Shown here: one piece after another, positions 26,410-38,367 of the stretch | Numbering within the stretch: the stretch's first letter is position 1 | Layout of the letters: each line of letters starts with the position of its first letter | Source: Natronospirales bacterium | GTDB taxonomy: Bacteria; Pseudomonadota; Gammaproteobacteria; Natronospirales; JAIVGZ01 | Assembly (NCBI GenBank): GCA_020201335.1 | Contig: JAIVGZ010000001.1 | Span: 32,694 to 96,693, forward strand | Length of the DNA: 64,000 nucleotides | Direction: 5' to 3' | Notes under the pieces: generated by a model | What the model saw: the letters and a program-made list of their open reading frames with translations, nothing else | Told to the model about the DNA's origin: nothing | Databases searched by the model: none | Translations under genes and position numbers: made by a program

Positions 26410-28238
26410 GGCTGCCCCCGCTTTATCCAGGCATCCAGCACTGTGCGCGCGACCGGTGCGGCAATATCGCTCCCGCCGCCGCCATGCTCGACGATGACGG
26501 CGATTGCAATCCTTGGGCTCTCTACCGGTGCGAACGCGATGAACAGCGCGTGGTCTCGCAGGTGCTCCGGAAGTTGCGGTCGGTCGACGCTGCGGTCGTC
26601 GTCCTGTGCCAGCGTGAACACCTGCGCGGTTCCGGTCTTCCCCGCAATCGTGTATGCCCCCTCGCCACGCGGCGCGATTGCGCGCGCGGTACCGGCCGCG
26701 CCGTGCACCACGTCGGTCATGCCTTGTATCGTGCGCCGCCAGTCACCGACGCGCTCGGGAATGAGCGGCGCCACGCGCTCGGGAGCCGCGTCTATCGGTG
26801 CGACGATGCGGGGGCGGTACGCGTGCCCCCGGTTCGCGAACAGTGCCGCGGTCTGCGCGAGCTGCATCGGCGTCGACAACATGTAACCCTGCCCGATGCC
26901 GACAATCAGCGTTTCGCCGTGGAACCACCCCTGGTTCATCGTGTTCCGCTTCCACTCGCGCGACGGCATCAGGCCAGCAAGCTCGCCCTTGAGGTCGATG
27001 CCGGTGCGCACGCCGAAGCCTGCAGCGGTGAGGAACTCGTGCATGCGGTCTATGCCGAGCTCGAGCGAAAGTTCGTAGAAATAAACGTCGCACGATTCGA
27101 CTACCGCGCGGTGTAGGTCCACGCGACCATGGCCTTCACGACGCCAGTCGCGGAACCGTCGATCGATGCCGGGTAACTGGAAATAGCCCTCGCACCACAC
27201 TGAGCGGCGCGCGAGTTCGGTTCGGAATGCGTCGGCGGCAAGCGCCAGCACGGGCTTCACGGTAGAGCCCGGCGGATAGCGGCCGCGCAGCGCGCGGTTG
27301 AACAGCGGCCGCCGCGGGTTGCGCTCCAGGGCACCGTACGCGGTGGCATCGATACCGTCGACGAACGCATTCGGGTCGAAACCGGGACGGCTGACGAGTG
27401 CAAGCACATCGCCGTTGCGCGGGTCGAGCGCGACAATAGCACCCGCGCGGTCGCCGAGCGCGCGTTCCGCCGCGAGCTGCACTTCTATGTCGAGCGTCAG
27501 GTGCAGGTCGTTGCCCGGCGTCGGTGGTGAGTATTCAACGACGCGCAGCACACGGCCCTGCACGTTGGTCTCGACCTGTCTGAACCCGACTGCACCGTGC
27601 AAAACGGACTCGTAGGCAAGCTCGACGCCGGACTTGCCGTAGTGGGTGGTGCCGCTGTAGCGCGCGGCATCGACCTGTGCGAGGTCGGCCTCGCTGATCG
27701 CGCTCATATAGCCGATTGCGTGGACGCCAATCGCGCCGAACGGATACCGGCGTGCGAGCGTTGCGCGGATATCGACCCCGGGAAACAGATGTCGGTTGAC
27801 TGCGAACGCGGATGCCTCCTCGTCGGAGAGCTGGAAGCGGACCGGCACCGCGTGAAAGCGCCGTTGGCGAAGCAGTTGCCGGTTGAACCTGGCGAGGTCC
27901 TGTTCCCGAATCTCAATCAGCTCCCCGAGTGCGGCGAGCGTTGCCGGAATGTCCGTTACCTGTTCCGGTACGATTTCGAGCGTGAACGATGGTTCGTTAC
28001 CGGCGAGCAGCACGCCGTTGCGGTCGAAGATTAGCCCGCGCGTCGGCGCCAACGGCTCGATGCGCATCCGATTGCCGTCCGACAGCGTCGCGTAGTGTGC
28101 GTGTTGCCCAACTTGCAGTGCGACGAGTTGCGCAACGAGGCCGCCGGTCAACACCAGCACGACGACGACCGCGAACAAGGCACGACCCAGGAACAGTGCG
28201 CGTTCCGCTTGCGGATTCGTCAGCCAGGTCTTCGCCAT
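26406..28238 (-). CDS. mrdA: Penicillin-binding protein 2 (elongasome transpeptidase)
   Basis: Class B PBP cross-linking peptidoglycan during elongation. 610 residues: cytoplasmic tail, one membrane helix (ALFAVVVVLVLTGGLVAQL), pedestal domain, transpeptidase domain. Active-site SxxK is PPGSTVKPVL, the second motif VVESCDVYFYELS (SxD as in PBP2), and KTGTAQVF the third. Start ATG 28238 overlaps the mreD stop. The open frame upstream of it is antisense shadow. Confidence 0.95.
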   Translation of the reverse strand: MAKTWLTNPQAERALFLGRALFAVVVVLVLTGGLVAQLVALQVGQHAHYATLSDGNRMRIEPLAPTRGLIFDRNGVLLAGNEPSFTLEIVPEQVTDIPATLAALGELIEIREQDLARFNRQLLRQRRFHAVPVRFQLSDEEASAFAVNRHLFPGVDIRATLARRYPFGAIGVHAIGYMSAISEADLAQVDAARYSGTTHYGKSGVELAYESVLHGAVGFRQVETNVQGRVLRVVEYSPPTPGNDLHLTLDIEVQLAAERALGDRAGAIVALDPRNGDVLALVSRPGFDPNAFVDGIDATAYGALERNPRRPLFNRALRGRYPPGSTVKPVLALAADAFRTELARRSVWCEGYFQLPGIDRRFRDWRREGHGRVDLHRAVVESCDVYFYELSLELGIDRMHEFLTAAGFGVRTGIDLKGELAGLMPSREWKRNTMNQGWFHGETLIVGIGQGYMLSTPMQLAQTAALFANRGHAYRPRIVAPIDAAPERVAPLIPERVGDWRRTIQGMTDVVHGAAGTARAIAPRGEGAYTIAGKTGTAQVFTLAQDDDRSVDRPQLPEHLRDHALFIAFAPVESPRIAIAVIVEHGGGGSDIAAPVARTVLDAWIKRGQP

Positions 28239-28701
28239 CAGGTCACATTGAAGCGGCGCCGGACCCTGCGCAACAGCACGAGAGCCCACGGCCACAGCAG
28301 CGCAGTCGTCAGCACCGGGCCCCAACGCACCTCGGACCGGGTACCGGAGATACCGTCGGTCCAAAACAGGACGAATTCATACATGCCAACGAGCGCAACC
28401 AGCACGAGCGCCTGTTGCCACTCCGGATACACGCGCACTTGCAGGTGCATGCGGGCCACTACCCAGCCAACCAACGCGAGCGCGAGCGCGTGCTGGCCAA
28501 GCAGCGTACCCATCAGCACGTCGAGGCCAAGTCCTGCGAGCCAGCACCAGCCGATGCTGACGCGTGACGGCAGCGCCATGGCCCAGTACACGAGCACGAT
28601 AAGCGTCCATTCCGGGCGGAACGGAGCGGCCCACCCGGGCATTGGCAGCAGCGCCAGCGCCCAGGCAATCAACACGGTCAGGACGATGACCCAGCCGCCG
28701 T

Positions 28702-28705
<4 letters not shown>
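28238..28705 (-). CDS. mreD: Rod shape-determining protein MreD
   Basis: Small inner-membrane elongasome subunit, 155 residues, with five or six hydrophobic segments and the family start WVIVLTVLIAWALALLPMP. Located between mreC and mrdA with 4-bp overlaps. The identification rests on hydrophobic profile, the PEWTLIVLVYW block and position, because MreD is weakly conserved. Confidence 0.9.
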
Positions 28706-30638
<1,933 letters not shown>

Positions 30639-30650
30639 TTATGCCGGAGT

Positions 30651-30679
30651 ACTCTAGCAACGAGGGACCGTTGGAGCAA
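30651..30679 (-). promoter_or_regulatory. Possible sigma70 promoter for the mreBCD operon
   Basis: On the minus strand TTGCTC (30679-30674) and TAGAGT (30656-30651) are separated by 17 bp, about 35 bp before the mreB ATG. The boxes match the consensus only moderately. It lies in the 110-bp mreB/gatC divergent region. Confidence 0.35.
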
Positions 30680-30727
30680 GCACGGACCTATGGTAATTTG
30701 CTCGTTTTTTCCGCCCGGAGAAGCCCT

Positions 30728-31015
30728 TTGGCACTGACCCCCGAACATGTGGCTACCATCGCACATCTCGCCCGCCTCGAAGTTCGTGACGAGGATGTGT
30801 CGGGATATTGCGACAGGCTGTCCCGCATCCTCGAATTCGTCGCCCAGCTCGAAGCAGTCGATACATCGGCGGTCGAACCGATGGCGCATGCCGAGCGCAT
30901 GTCGCAGCGCCTGCGGGAGGACACTGCCGTACCTGTCTCCGAGCGCGACCTGTTCCAGCAGAATGCGCCGGCCACCGACGGCGGGCTGTACCTGGTTCCA
31001 AAGGTCATCGAATGA
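30728..31015 (+). CDS. gatC: Aspartyl/glutamyl-tRNA amidotransferase subunit C
   Basis: Small subunit of GatCAB, which converts Glu-tRNA(Gln) or Asp-tRNA(Asn) to the amidated form. 95 residues from TTG 30728 ([19 protein letters not shown]), preceded by GGAGAAG at a good distance; this start matches the family length better than the longer open frame from 30641. Motif [17 protein letters not shown] at the end. The stop overlaps gatA (ATGA). Confidence 0.93.
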   Translation: MALTPEHVATIAHLARLEVRDEDVSGYCDRLSRILEFVAQLEAVDTSAVEPMAHAERMSQRLREDTAVPVSERDLFQQNAPATDGGLYLVPKVIE

Positions 31016-32475
31016 GCGAATTGCACTCGAAGACGCTCGCCGAACTGTCCGGCCTGCTCGCCGACGGCGAGACTTCGAGCGTCGAACTCACGCGGACGCT
31101 GCTCGAGCGCGTCGGCGCGCGTGACGCTGAGCTGAATTCATTCATCACCGTGACGCCAGAACGCGCGCTCGCGCAGGCCGAGGCGGCTGATGCCCGGCGC
31201 AAGCGCGGCGATGCCGGCCCGCTCACCGGTTTGCCGCTGGTGCACAAGGACATCTTCTGCACGCGCGGCGTGAAGACGAGTTGTGGCTCGCGCATGCTCG
31301 ACAACTTCGTCGCACCATATGACGCGACCGTCGTGCAGCGGCTCGACGCCGCCGGGATGGTGATGCTCGGCAAGAGCAACATGGACGAGTTCGCGATGGG
31401 GTCGTCGAACGAGACGAGCTGGTACGGACCCGTGCGCAACCCGTGGGACACGGCGCGTGTACCCGGCGGCTCATCCGGTGGCTCCGTCGCGGCAGTCGCC
31501 GCATCGTTTGCGCCCGCGGCGACCGGCACCGACACCGGCGGCTCGATTAGGCAGCCGGCGGCATTCACAAACCTGACCGGGTTGAAACCCACCTACGGGC
31601 GCGTCTCGCGCTACGGCATGATTGCGTTCGCATCGAGCCTCGACCAGGCGGGTACGATCACGCGTACTGCAGAGGACGCGGCGATGATGCTCGGCGCGAT
31701 GGCCGGCTTCGATGACGCTGATTCGACCTCCGTGGACCGCGAGGTGCCCGTGTACCGCGCGACGCTCAACCGTGACCTGAAGGGGCTTAAGGTCGGTGTG
31801 CCGGTCGAGTTTTTCGATGAGGGTCTTGATTCGAAAGTGGCGGACGCGGTGCAGGCGGCGCTCGATGTTTATCGCAGCCTTGGTTGCGAAGTCGTGAAGG
31901 TCAGCCTTCCGAACCTCATGCTGTCAGTCCCGACTTACTACGTGATTGCGCCCGCCGAGTGCGCATCGAACCTGTCGCGCTTCGACGGTGCGCGTTTCGG
32001 TTATCGATGCGAGAACCCGCGCGACCTGACCGATATGTACGAACGCTCGCGCGGCGACGGGTTTGGTGACGAGGTCAAGCGCCGCATCATGACCGGCACC
32101 TATGTGCTATCCGCGGGCTACTATGATGCGTACTACCTGAAAGCGCAGAAGACCCGCCATTTGATCGCAGCGGATTTCGCCAAGGCGTTCGAGGAAGTCG
32201 ACTTGCTGATGGGGCCGACGACCCCGACCCCCGCGTTCAAACTCGGCGAGAAGACTGACGACCCAATTACGATGTACCTGAACGACATCTACGTAAACGG
32301 CGTGAACCTCGCCGGTCTGCCGGGGCTGTCCATCCCGATGGGCTTTATCGACGGGCTGCCAGTCGGCTTCCAAATCATCGGCAACCACTTCCAAGAGGCG
32401 TTGATGCTGAACGCCGCACACCGCTACCAGTGCGAGACCGACTGGCACACGCGCACGCCGGAAGGGTTCAAGTGA
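31012..32475 (+). CDS. gatA: Aspartyl/glutamyl-tRNA amidotransferase subunit A
   Basis: Amidase-signature subunit that releases ammonia from glutamine. 487 residues. The Ser-cisSer-Lys triad is visible: Lys in LVHKDIF, cis-Ser and nucleophile Ser in [12 protein letters not shown] and [11 protein letters not shown]. It also has [16 protein letters not shown] 31012; TGATG overlap with gatB. Intact. Confidence 0.97.
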   Translation: MSELHSKTLAELSGLLADGETSSVELTRTLLERVGARDAELNSFITVTPERALAQAEAADARRKRGDAGPLTGLPLVHKDIFCTRGVKTSCGSRMLDNFVAPYDATVVQRLDAAGMVMLGKSNMDEFAMGSSNETSWYGPVRNPWDTARVPGGSSGGSVAAVAASFAPAATGTDTGGSIRQPAAFTNLTGLKPTYGRVSRYGMIAFASSLDQAGTITRTAEDAAMMLGAMAGFDDADSTSVDREVPVYRATLNRDLKGLKVGVPVEFFDEGLDSKVADAVQAALDVYRSLGCEVVKVSLPNLMLSVPTYYVIAPAECASNLSRFDGARFGYRCENPRDLTDMYERSRGDGFGDEVKRRIMTGTYVLSAGYYDAYYLKAQKTRHLIAADFAKAFEEVDLLMGPTTPTPAFKLGEKTDDPITMYLNDIYVNGVNLAGLPGLSIPMGFIDGLPVGFQIIGNHFQEALMLNAAHRYQCETDWHTRTPEGFK

Positions 32476-33908
32476 TGGAATGGGAAACTGTAATCGGGCT
32501 CGAGATCCACGCGCAGCTGTCGACGCGTTCAAAGATATTCTCTAGCGCGCCGACCGCGTACGGAGCGGAGCCGAACAGCCAGGCGAACCTGGTCGACCTT
32601 GGCTACCCGGGCGTGCTGCCCGTGCTGAACGGCGAAGCCGTACGCATGGCCGTGAAGCTCGGGCTCGCGATTGGCGCGACCATCGCGCCGCGCTCGGTGT
32701 TCGCGCGCAAAAATTATTTCTACCCGGACCTGCCGAAGGGTTACCAGATCAGCCAGTTCGAACTGCCGATCGTCGCGAGTGGTACGCTCGACATCATGCT
32801 TGACGACGGCTCCTTAAAGACCGTCGGCGTGACACGCGCCCACCTCGAAGAGGACGCCGGCAAGTCGCTGCACGAGGACTTCCAGGGGATGACCGGTATC
32901 GACCTGAATCGTGCCGGCACCCCGTTGATCGAAATCGTCTCCGAGCCGGACATGCGTTCGGCCAAGGAGGCGGTCGCGTACATGAAGAAGATGCATTCAT
33001 TGGTCCGCTACCTCGAGATTTGCGACGGCAACATGCAGGAAGGCTCGTTCCGCTGCGATGCGAATGTTTCGGTCCGCCGCGCGGGCGAGGAGAAGTTGGG
33101 TACGCGCTGCGAAGTGAAGAACCTGAACTCGTTCCGTTACATCGAGCGCGCGATCAACTATGAGGTTGAGCGCCAGATTGAATTGATTGAGAGCGGCGGG
33201 ACCGTCGTCCAGCAGACGCGCTTGTTTGACCCCGACAAGGGCGAGACCCGTCCGTTGCGGTCGAAGGAAGAGGCCAACGATTATCGTTACTTCCCGGACC
33301 CCGACTTACTGCCGGTGCTGCTCGATGACGCGTATATCGACGGCGTCCGCGCGACGCTACCCGAGCTACCGGACGCGAAGCGCGCGCGTTTCGTTGAAGA
33401 GTATGGGCTGTCGGCGTACGACGCGACGGTACTGACCGCAACGCGCGAGATGGCCGATTACTACGAAGCGGTGGTGAAATCCGCCGCCGGCGCAGAAGCG
33501 AAGCTCGTCGCGAACTGGGTAATGGGCGAGCTGTCTGGCGCGCTGAACCGGGACGGCATCGAAGTCGAAAGCAGCCCGGTCAGTGCGCAAATGTTCGGTG
33601 GCTTGCTGGCGCGCATCGCTGACGACACGATCTCGGGCAAGATTGCGAAGGAGGTGTTCGAGGCGATGTGGGCAGGCGAGGGTGACGCCGACGCGGTCAT
33701 CGAGAAGCGCGGCCTTCGCCAGATCACCGACACCGGCGCGATCGATGAGATCATTGACAGCGTGATTGCCGCGAACCCCGGACAGGTCGAGCAATACCGG
33801 TCGGGCAAAGACAAGCTGTTTGGATTCTTTGTCGGCCAGGTGATGAAGGAGACCCAGGGTAAGGCGAACCCGGGTCAGGTCAACGAGCTTCTGAAAAAGA
33901 AACTGTAA
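32475..33908 (+). CDS. gatB: Aspartyl/glutamyl-tRNA amidotransferase subunit B
   Basis: Kinase/transamidase subunit that activates and amidates the misacylated tRNA. 477 residues: GatB catalytic cradle ([46 protein letters not shown]) and C-terminal helical and YqeY/tail domains ([38 protein letters not shown]). Intact. Followed by a REP pair. Confidence 0.97.
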   Translation: MEWETVIGLEIHAQLSTRSKIFSSAPTAYGAEPNSQANLVDLGYPGVLPVLNGEAVRMAVKLGLAIGATIAPRSVFARKNYFYPDLPKGYQISQFELPIVASGTLDIMLDDGSLKTVGVTRAHLEEDAGKSLHEDFQGMTGIDLNRAGTPLIEIVSEPDMRSAKEAVAYMKKMHSLVRYLEICDGNMQEGSFRCDANVSVRRAGEEKLGTRCEVKNLNSFRYIERAINYEVERQIELIESGGTVVQQTRLFDPDKGETRPLRSKEEANDYRYFPDPDLLPVLLDDAYIDGVRATLPELPDAKRARFVEEYGLSAYDATVLTATREMADYYEAVVKSAAGAEAKLVANWVMGELSGALNRDGIEVESSPVSAQMFGGLLARIADDTISGKIAKEVFEAMWAGEGDADAVIEKRGLRQITDTGAIDEIIDSVIAANPGQVEQYRSGKDKLFGFFVGQVMKETQGKANPGQVNELLKKKL

Positions 33909-33909
33909 A

Positions 33910-33953
33910 GTGGGAGCGGTGCTCCGTGTGGGAGCGGTGCTCCGCACCGCGAT
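33910..33953 (+). repeat. REP-like elements, truncated copy plus full copy
   Basis: A half unit GTGGGAGCGGTGCTCC at 33910-33925 is followed by a complete unit at 33928-33953 (GTGGGAGCGGTG-CTC-CGCACCGCGAT). Sits 1 bp after the gatB stop, between convergent genes. Confidence 0.85.
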
Positions 33954-33963
33954 GGGCCTGATA

Positions 33964-34410
33964 CTACCGCTCGTCTGCTACAAAAACGCCGCTGTACCGC
34001 GCACACAAGATTCCCTGTGTGTCTTCGACGGAAGCCCGCAGCACGATCCGCGCACGCTTCCTGCCGGCGAAGCGCTTGTCGAACGCATTGAGCTCGGCGG
34101 CAGCAGGTGCGCCACAGCGCGCGATGAGTTCCGTCGTGAGTGGTTTTAGGTAATCGATCTCGCTGCGTGCGACCACGAGTCGCGCGTCGGCGCCGGACTC
34201 GCGCAGGTGTGTCCACAGCCAGCCCCAGCACGCGAGCGTCGCAAGCGCGGCGATACTGCCGCCGAACGCCGTGTCTTGGTGGTTGACGTTCGGCGCGAGC
34301 GGGGCGCTGAGCACCACCTCGTCGGGGCCGGCTGCGCGCGTTACCACTTGCATGGCATCGACAAGCGGGATCGCGCCGCGCAGGTAATTGTGCAGCGCTT
34401 TTACTTGCAT
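33964..34410 (-). CDS. Hotdog-fold thioesterase, YiiD C-domain type
   Basis: 148 residues from ATG 34410, resembling the putative thioesterase domain found at the C-terminus of YiiD. Visible are HNYLRGAIPLVDAMQV at the start and the hotdog-helix segment NHQDTAFGGSIAALATL, which probably forms the acyl-CoA/ACP site. The substrate is unknown. It overlaps the end of the moeB-like gene by 10 bp and is the last gene of the prmC-moeB unit. Confidence 0.8.
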   Translation of the reverse strand: MQVKALHNYLRGAIPLVDAMQVVTRAAGPDEVVLSAPLAPNVNHQDTAFGGSIAALATLACWGWLWTHLRESGADARLVVARSEIDYLKPLTTELIARCGAPAAAELNAFDKRFAGRKRARIVLRASVEDTQGILCARYSGVFVADER

Positions 34411-35132
34411 ACAGAGCACCCCGGGTCACGAGCGAATGTACTTTCGTCCCATGACAGCGACGCGGCGTCGAAGCGCAGCAGGCGCCCATGCGCCGGCGTT
34501 CCAATTCCCGCGAGCACGCGCATCGCCTCGACCGCCTGCATCGTGCCGATGACGCCGACGAGCGATGCCAATACGCCGTTGCCGGCGCAGTCGTCCAGCG
34601 TCTCGTCGTCTTCGTCAAACAGGCACGCGTAGCACGGACTGCCGCCGCTGAAGCTGAGCACCTGGCCACGGAGGCGGACCGCCGCTCCGCTGACCAGCGG
34701 CGTGTGGGTCGCGACGCTCGCAGCGTTCAACGAGAAACGCGTTCCAAAATTGTCGCTGCAGTCGAGCACGACGTCTGCGCCCGCCATCACCTCGCGCAGG
34801 CCGCGCCCATCGAGGCGGCCGTCGTGTTGCACAAAGTCGACGTCGGGGTAGCGGGCAGCAAGCAGCGCATGCGCGGCATCCACCTTGCGCCGACCGACAT
34901 CCGCGTCGGTGAATAGCAGCTGTCTTTGTAGGTTGGTCGGGTCGACGATGTCGAAGTCGTTCAGCAGCATACGGCCGACGCCGGCAGCCGCAAGGTAGAG
35001 CGAAGCTGCCGAGCCCAACCCGCCGAGCCCGACCACGAGCACTGCTGCATCTCGCAGCCGCTGCTGACCGGCCTCGCCGAGTTCGGGCAGCGTGATGTGG
35101 CGGGCGTAGCGGATTTTTTCTTCGGGAGTCAT
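34401..35132 (-). CDS. moeB: MoeB/ThiF-family adenylyltransferase
   Basis: E1-like enzyme that adenylates the C-terminal Gly of a ubiquitin-fold sulfur carrier (MoaD or ThiS). 243 residues. Seen: RYARHITLPELGEAGQQRL, ATP motif VLVVGLGGLGSAASLYLA, DFDIVDPTNLQRQ with the substrate Arg, Cys pairs of the zinc site in SPCYAC and PGCSVC, and DCSDNFGTRF. MoeB or ThiF cannot be told apart here; HesA-like is also possible. ATG 35132 overlaps the prmC stop. Confidence 0.85.
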   Translation of the reverse strand: MTPEEKIRYARHITLPELGEAGQQRLRDAAVLVVGLGGLGSAASLYLAAAGVGRMLLNDFDIVDPTNLQRQLLFTDADVGRRKVDAAHALLAARYPDVDFVQHDGRLDGRGLREVMAGADVVLDCSDNFGTRFSLNAASVATHTPLVSGAAVRLRGQVLSFSGGSPCYACLFDEDDETLDDCAGNGVLASLVGVIGTMQAVEAMRVLAGIGTPAHGRLLRFDAASLSWDESTFARDPGCSVCK

Positions 35133-35749
35133 CTGCGGCCACCGGTGACGCGGGTGTGACCTGCGATGTCCTGCCAATGGCGAATGTTAGTCATTCCTGC
35201 GCTGCCAAGCAGCGTCGCCACCGCGTCAGCTTGGTCGTGCCCGTGTTCAAGCAACAGCCAGCCGTTGGCTTCGAGATGCGCGGGCGCGCACGCGGCGATT
35301 TCCCGGATTGCACGGAGGCCATCGGGGCCCGCAGCCAATGCGTGCCGCGGCTCGAAACGCACGTCGCCGCGCGCAAGGTGTGGGTCGTCGTCGCGCACAT
35401 ACGGCGGGTTCGACACGATGACGTGGAACTCCCGGTCGAGTGCCTTACACCAATCGCCGGTGCGAAAGTCGATATCGTCAAAACCAAGCCGCGCGGCGTT
35501 GCGGCGGGCGATGGCGAGCGCGGCCGGGTCGGCATTGGTAGCAACGACGCACCAGGAAGGGGCGAGCGCGTCGAACTGCGCACGCTCGTCCGCACCGATG
35601 CATTCGTCCGGGTGCGCGCGGAACGACGCGCGGCCCCGGCCAAGTACGCGCGACAGCAGCAATTCGGCGTCCAGGCGCGCCGAATCCGACTGCGCTGCGA
35701 GCTCCGTCGTGGCGCGCGCGAGTATCGCGCTGATGGTGTTTTCAGCCAT
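35129..35749 (-). pseudogene. prmC: Peptide chain release factor N5-glutamine methyltransferase PrmC, internal in-frame deletion
   Basis: PrmC methylates the GGQ glutamine of release factors (PrfA is encoded nearby). The N-terminal helical domain (SARLDAELLLSRVLGRGRA) and the C-terminal part with the catalytic NPPY motif (VIVSNPPYVRDDDPHL) are normal. At about 35550 the protein jumps from ERAQFDAL to WCVVATNADPAALAIARRNA. Roughly 70 residues are missing, among them the LIPRPxTE loop and SAM motif I (DLGTGSGAIAL). It is 206 residues long versus the usual 275-280. Without motif I it should not bind SAM. Confidence 0.85.
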
Positions 35750-35790
35750 AATGCCTCGTCATTTCGAAATCATACGCCGGGGTAACTCCG

Positions 35791-37155
35791 ATGTCCGTGT
35801 ACCGCAACGTGCTCGAGCTGATCGGCCAGACGCCGATGATCGAGTTGACCCACCTCGATACCGGCAAATGCCGCCTCTTCGTGAAGCTCGAGTTCGCAAA
35901 TCCCGGCGGCTCAATCAAGGACCGCATTGGGCTCGCGATGATCGAGGGCGCCGAGCAGGCGGGCAAGATCAAGCCGGGCGATACGCTGGTCGAGGCGACT
36001 GCCGGCAACACCGGTATCAGCCTTGCACTGGTCGCCGCCCAGAAGGGTTACAAGATGGTCATCGTGATGCCGGACAAGATGAGCCAGGAGAAGGTGTTCA
36101 ATCTGAAGGCGATGGGCGCCGAAGTCATCATGGCGCGTTCCGATGTCGCGAAGGGCCACCCCGATTACTATCAGGAAGTCGCGGCACGCATCGCCGAGGA
36201 ACGCGGCGGCTTCTTCATCAACCAGTTCAGCAACCCGGACAACCCGCGCGCACACGAGGAGACCACCGCCCCCGAGATCTGGGAGCAGATGGAGCATGAC
36301 CTCGATGCGGTGGTAGCGGGCGTCGGTTCGGGCGGCACGATCACCGGCTTCTCGCGCTTCTTCGGCAAGGTCGCGCCGCATGTCGAAGTCGTGCTCGCCG
36401 ACCCCGAGGGGTCGATCGTCAATGAATTCATCCGCACCGGCGAGTACGGCAAAGCAGGCAGCTGGGTCGTCGAGGGCATCGGCGAGGACTTCATCCCCGA
36501 CGTGTGCGAACTCGAGCGCGTGCGCAAGGGTTACACGATTCCCGACACGGAGGCGTTGTTGACCGTGCGTGAGCTGCTGTTGAAAGAGGGCCTGCTCGCC
36601 GGTTCGTCGTCGGGAACGCTGCTCGCCGCCGCGTTGCGCTACTGCCGAGAGCAGACGGAGCCGAAGAAGGTCGTGACGCTGCTCTGCGACACCGGCAACA
36701 AGTACCTGTCGAAAATGTTCAACGATTTCTGGATGGTGGACCGCGGGTTCCTCGAGCCGCAAACCGACGGTGACCTGCGCGACTTCGTCGCACGCCCGCA
36801 TGCTGGCCGCGTGACCGTGTGCGTCGGCATCACCGAACCGCTGGCGACGGCACGGGTGCGCATGCGCGAAAATGGCCTGTCGCAGCTGCCGGTGCTCGAG
36901 GGCGGAAACTTCGCGGGCATGATAGACGAGCGCTCGATCATGTATGCGTTGCGCGGCGGCGCTGATTTGTCGGCACCGGTCGCGGACGGCATGCGCGCCG
37001 GCAATCCGGTCATCGATTCGCAGGCCGCCCCGCAGCAGCTCGAAAAACTTCTCGACGACGAGTTCGCGGTCGTCATCATGCACGACGGCGAGTTCTACGG
37101 CCTCGTCACGCGCGGCGACTGGCTCGCGATGCGCGCGCACCGGGGCGCCGCATGA
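35791..37155 (+). CDS. cbs: Cystathionine beta-synthase
   Basis: PLP enzyme condensing serine and homocysteine to cystathionine (reverse transsulfuration). 454 residues. The catalytic domain includes the PLP Lys in NPGGSIKDRIGLAM, EATAGNTGISLALVAAQKG and VGSGGTITGFSRFF. Two CBS domains follow (about 345-450; VTVCVGITEPLATARVRMRENG). The CBS pair distinguishes it from a plain O-acetylserine sulfhydrylase. No N-terminal heme domain. Overlaps cgl by 4 bp. Confidence 0.92.
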   Translation: MSVYRNVLELIGQTPMIELTHLDTGKCRLFVKLEFANPGGSIKDRIGLAMIEGAEQAGKIKPGDTLVEATAGNTGISLALVAAQKGYKMVIVMPDKMSQEKVFNLKAMGAEVIMARSDVAKGHPDYYQEVAARIAEERGGFFINQFSNPDNPRAHEETTAPEIWEQMEHDLDAVVAGVGSGGTITGFSRFFGKVAPHVEVVLADPEGSIVNEFIRTGEYGKAGSWVVEGIGEDFIPDVCELERVRKGYTIPDTEALLTVRELLLKEGLLAGSSSGTLLAAALRYCREQTEPKKVVTLLCDTGNKYLSKMFNDFWMVDRGFLEPQTDGDLRDFVARPHAGRVTVCVGITEPLATARVRMRENGLSQLPVLEGGNFAGMIDERSIMYALRGGADLSAPVADGMRAGNPVIDSQAAPQQLEKLLDDEFAVVIMHDGEFYGLVTRGDWLAMRAHRGAA

Positions 37156-38306
37156 AGAAGGGCAGTGGCTTCTCGACGCGCGCGATACACGCCGGGCAGG
37201 CACCGGACCCGACCACCGGCGCGATCATGCCGCCGATCTACGCGACTTCAACCTATGTGCAACGCAGCCCGGGGGACCACAAGGGCTACGAGTACTCGCG
37301 CACCCACAACCCGACGCGCGGCGCATTCGAGCGCTGCATCGCGGACCTCGAAGGCGGCACGCACGGGCTCGCGTTCGCGTCGGGTCTCGCCGCGACCGCG
37401 ACCCTGCTCGACATGCTCGACAGCGGTGCGCATGTCGTCGCGACCGACGACCTGTACGGCGGCACGCGTCGCCTGTTCACGCGCGTGCGGGAGCGCTCCG
37501 CCGGCCTGAAGTTCTCGTACATAGACATGAGCGATGCGGCGGCCGTAGAGCGCGCAATCACCCCTGAGACCAAGTTGATCTGGGTCGAAACGCCGACCAA
37601 CCCGATGCTGAAGCTGGTCGACCTCGCCGCGGTCGGTGCGATTGCGCGCAAGCATGGCATCACCGCCGTTTGCGACAACACTTTTGCGACGCCGTTCGTG
37701 CAACGGCCGCTCGAGTACGGCTTCGATGTTGTGATGCACTCGACGACGAAGTATTTGAACGGCCACTCCGACATGGTCGGCGGCGTTCTGGTCACCGGCG
37801 ACGACGCGCTTGCCGAGAAGTTGTACTTCCTGCAGAACTCGATCGGTGGAATCCAAGGGCCGTTCGACAGCTTCCTCGCGCTGCGCGGGCTGAAAACGCT
37901 CGGCCTGCGGATGGAACGCCATTGCGCGAACGCGCTGGCACTTGCCGAGTGGCTGGACGGGCGCAAGCGCGTGCAGAAAGTCATCTACCCTGGGCTCGCA
38001 TCGCACCCGCAGCACGCGTTGGCGAAAAAGCAGATGCATGGCTTCGGCGGTATGATCAGTTTTGTAGTCGACGGAACCGCAGGCGACGCGCGGACGGTGC
38101 TCGAGCGCTTCGAGGTGTTCGCGCTTGCCGAGAGCCTCGGCGGCGTCGAGAGCCTGGTTAACCACCCGGCGATCATGACGCACGCATCGGTGCCGCCCGA
38201 GGTGCGCGCCGAGCTCGGGATCACCGACACGCTGATCCGGCTGTCGGTCGGTATCGAGGATTTAGCCGACCTGAAGGCCGACCTGGCTCACGCCCTACAG
38301 CTTTAA
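37152..38306 (+). CDS. Cystathionine gamma-lyase (Cys/Met metabolism PLP enzyme)
   Basis: Cleaves cystathionine to cysteine, 2-oxobutyrate and ammonia when paired with CBS; cystathionine gamma-synthase is the close alternative. 384 residues. Seen: YSRTHNPTRGAFERCIADLEG (about 48-68), FASGLAATATLLDML, VETPTNPMLKLVDL, the PLP Lys in MHSTTKYLNGHSDMVGG, SLGGVESLVNHPAIMTH and the ending RLSVGIEDLADLKADL. Co-translated with cbs, which supports the lyase role. Followed by two REP elements. Confidence 0.9.
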   Translation: MKKGSGFSTRAIHAGQAPDPTTGAIMPPIYATSTYVQRSPGDHKGYEYSRTHNPTRGAFERCIADLEGGTHGLAFASGLAATATLLDMLDSGAHVVATDDLYGGTRRLFTRVRERSAGLKFSYIDMSDAAAVERAITPETKLIWVETPTNPMLKLVDLAAVGAIARKHGITAVCDNTFATPFVQRPLEYGFDVVMHSTTKYLNGHSDMVGGVLVTGDDALAEKLYFLQNSIGGIQGPFDSFLALRGLKTLGLRMERHCANALALAEWLDGRKRVQKVIYPGLASHPQHALAKKQMHGFGGMISFVVDGTAGDARTVLERFEVFALAESLGGVESLVNHPAIMTHASVPPEVRAELGITDTLIRLSVGIEDLADLKADLAHALQL

Positions 38307-38362
38307 TGTAGGAGCGGCCCTCCGCACCGCGATTTTTGTAGGAGCGGCCCTCTGGCCGCGAT
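38307..38362 (+). repeat. Two REP-like elements between cgl and prfA
   Basis: Copies at 38307-38333 (TGTAGGAGCGG ... CCGCGAT) and 38337-38362 (TGTAGGAGCGGCC-CTCT-GGCCGCGAT) in direct orientation, filling the gap between convergent genes. The stems differ in sequence but stay paired. Confidence 0.9.
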
Positions 38363-38367
38363 TTCGG

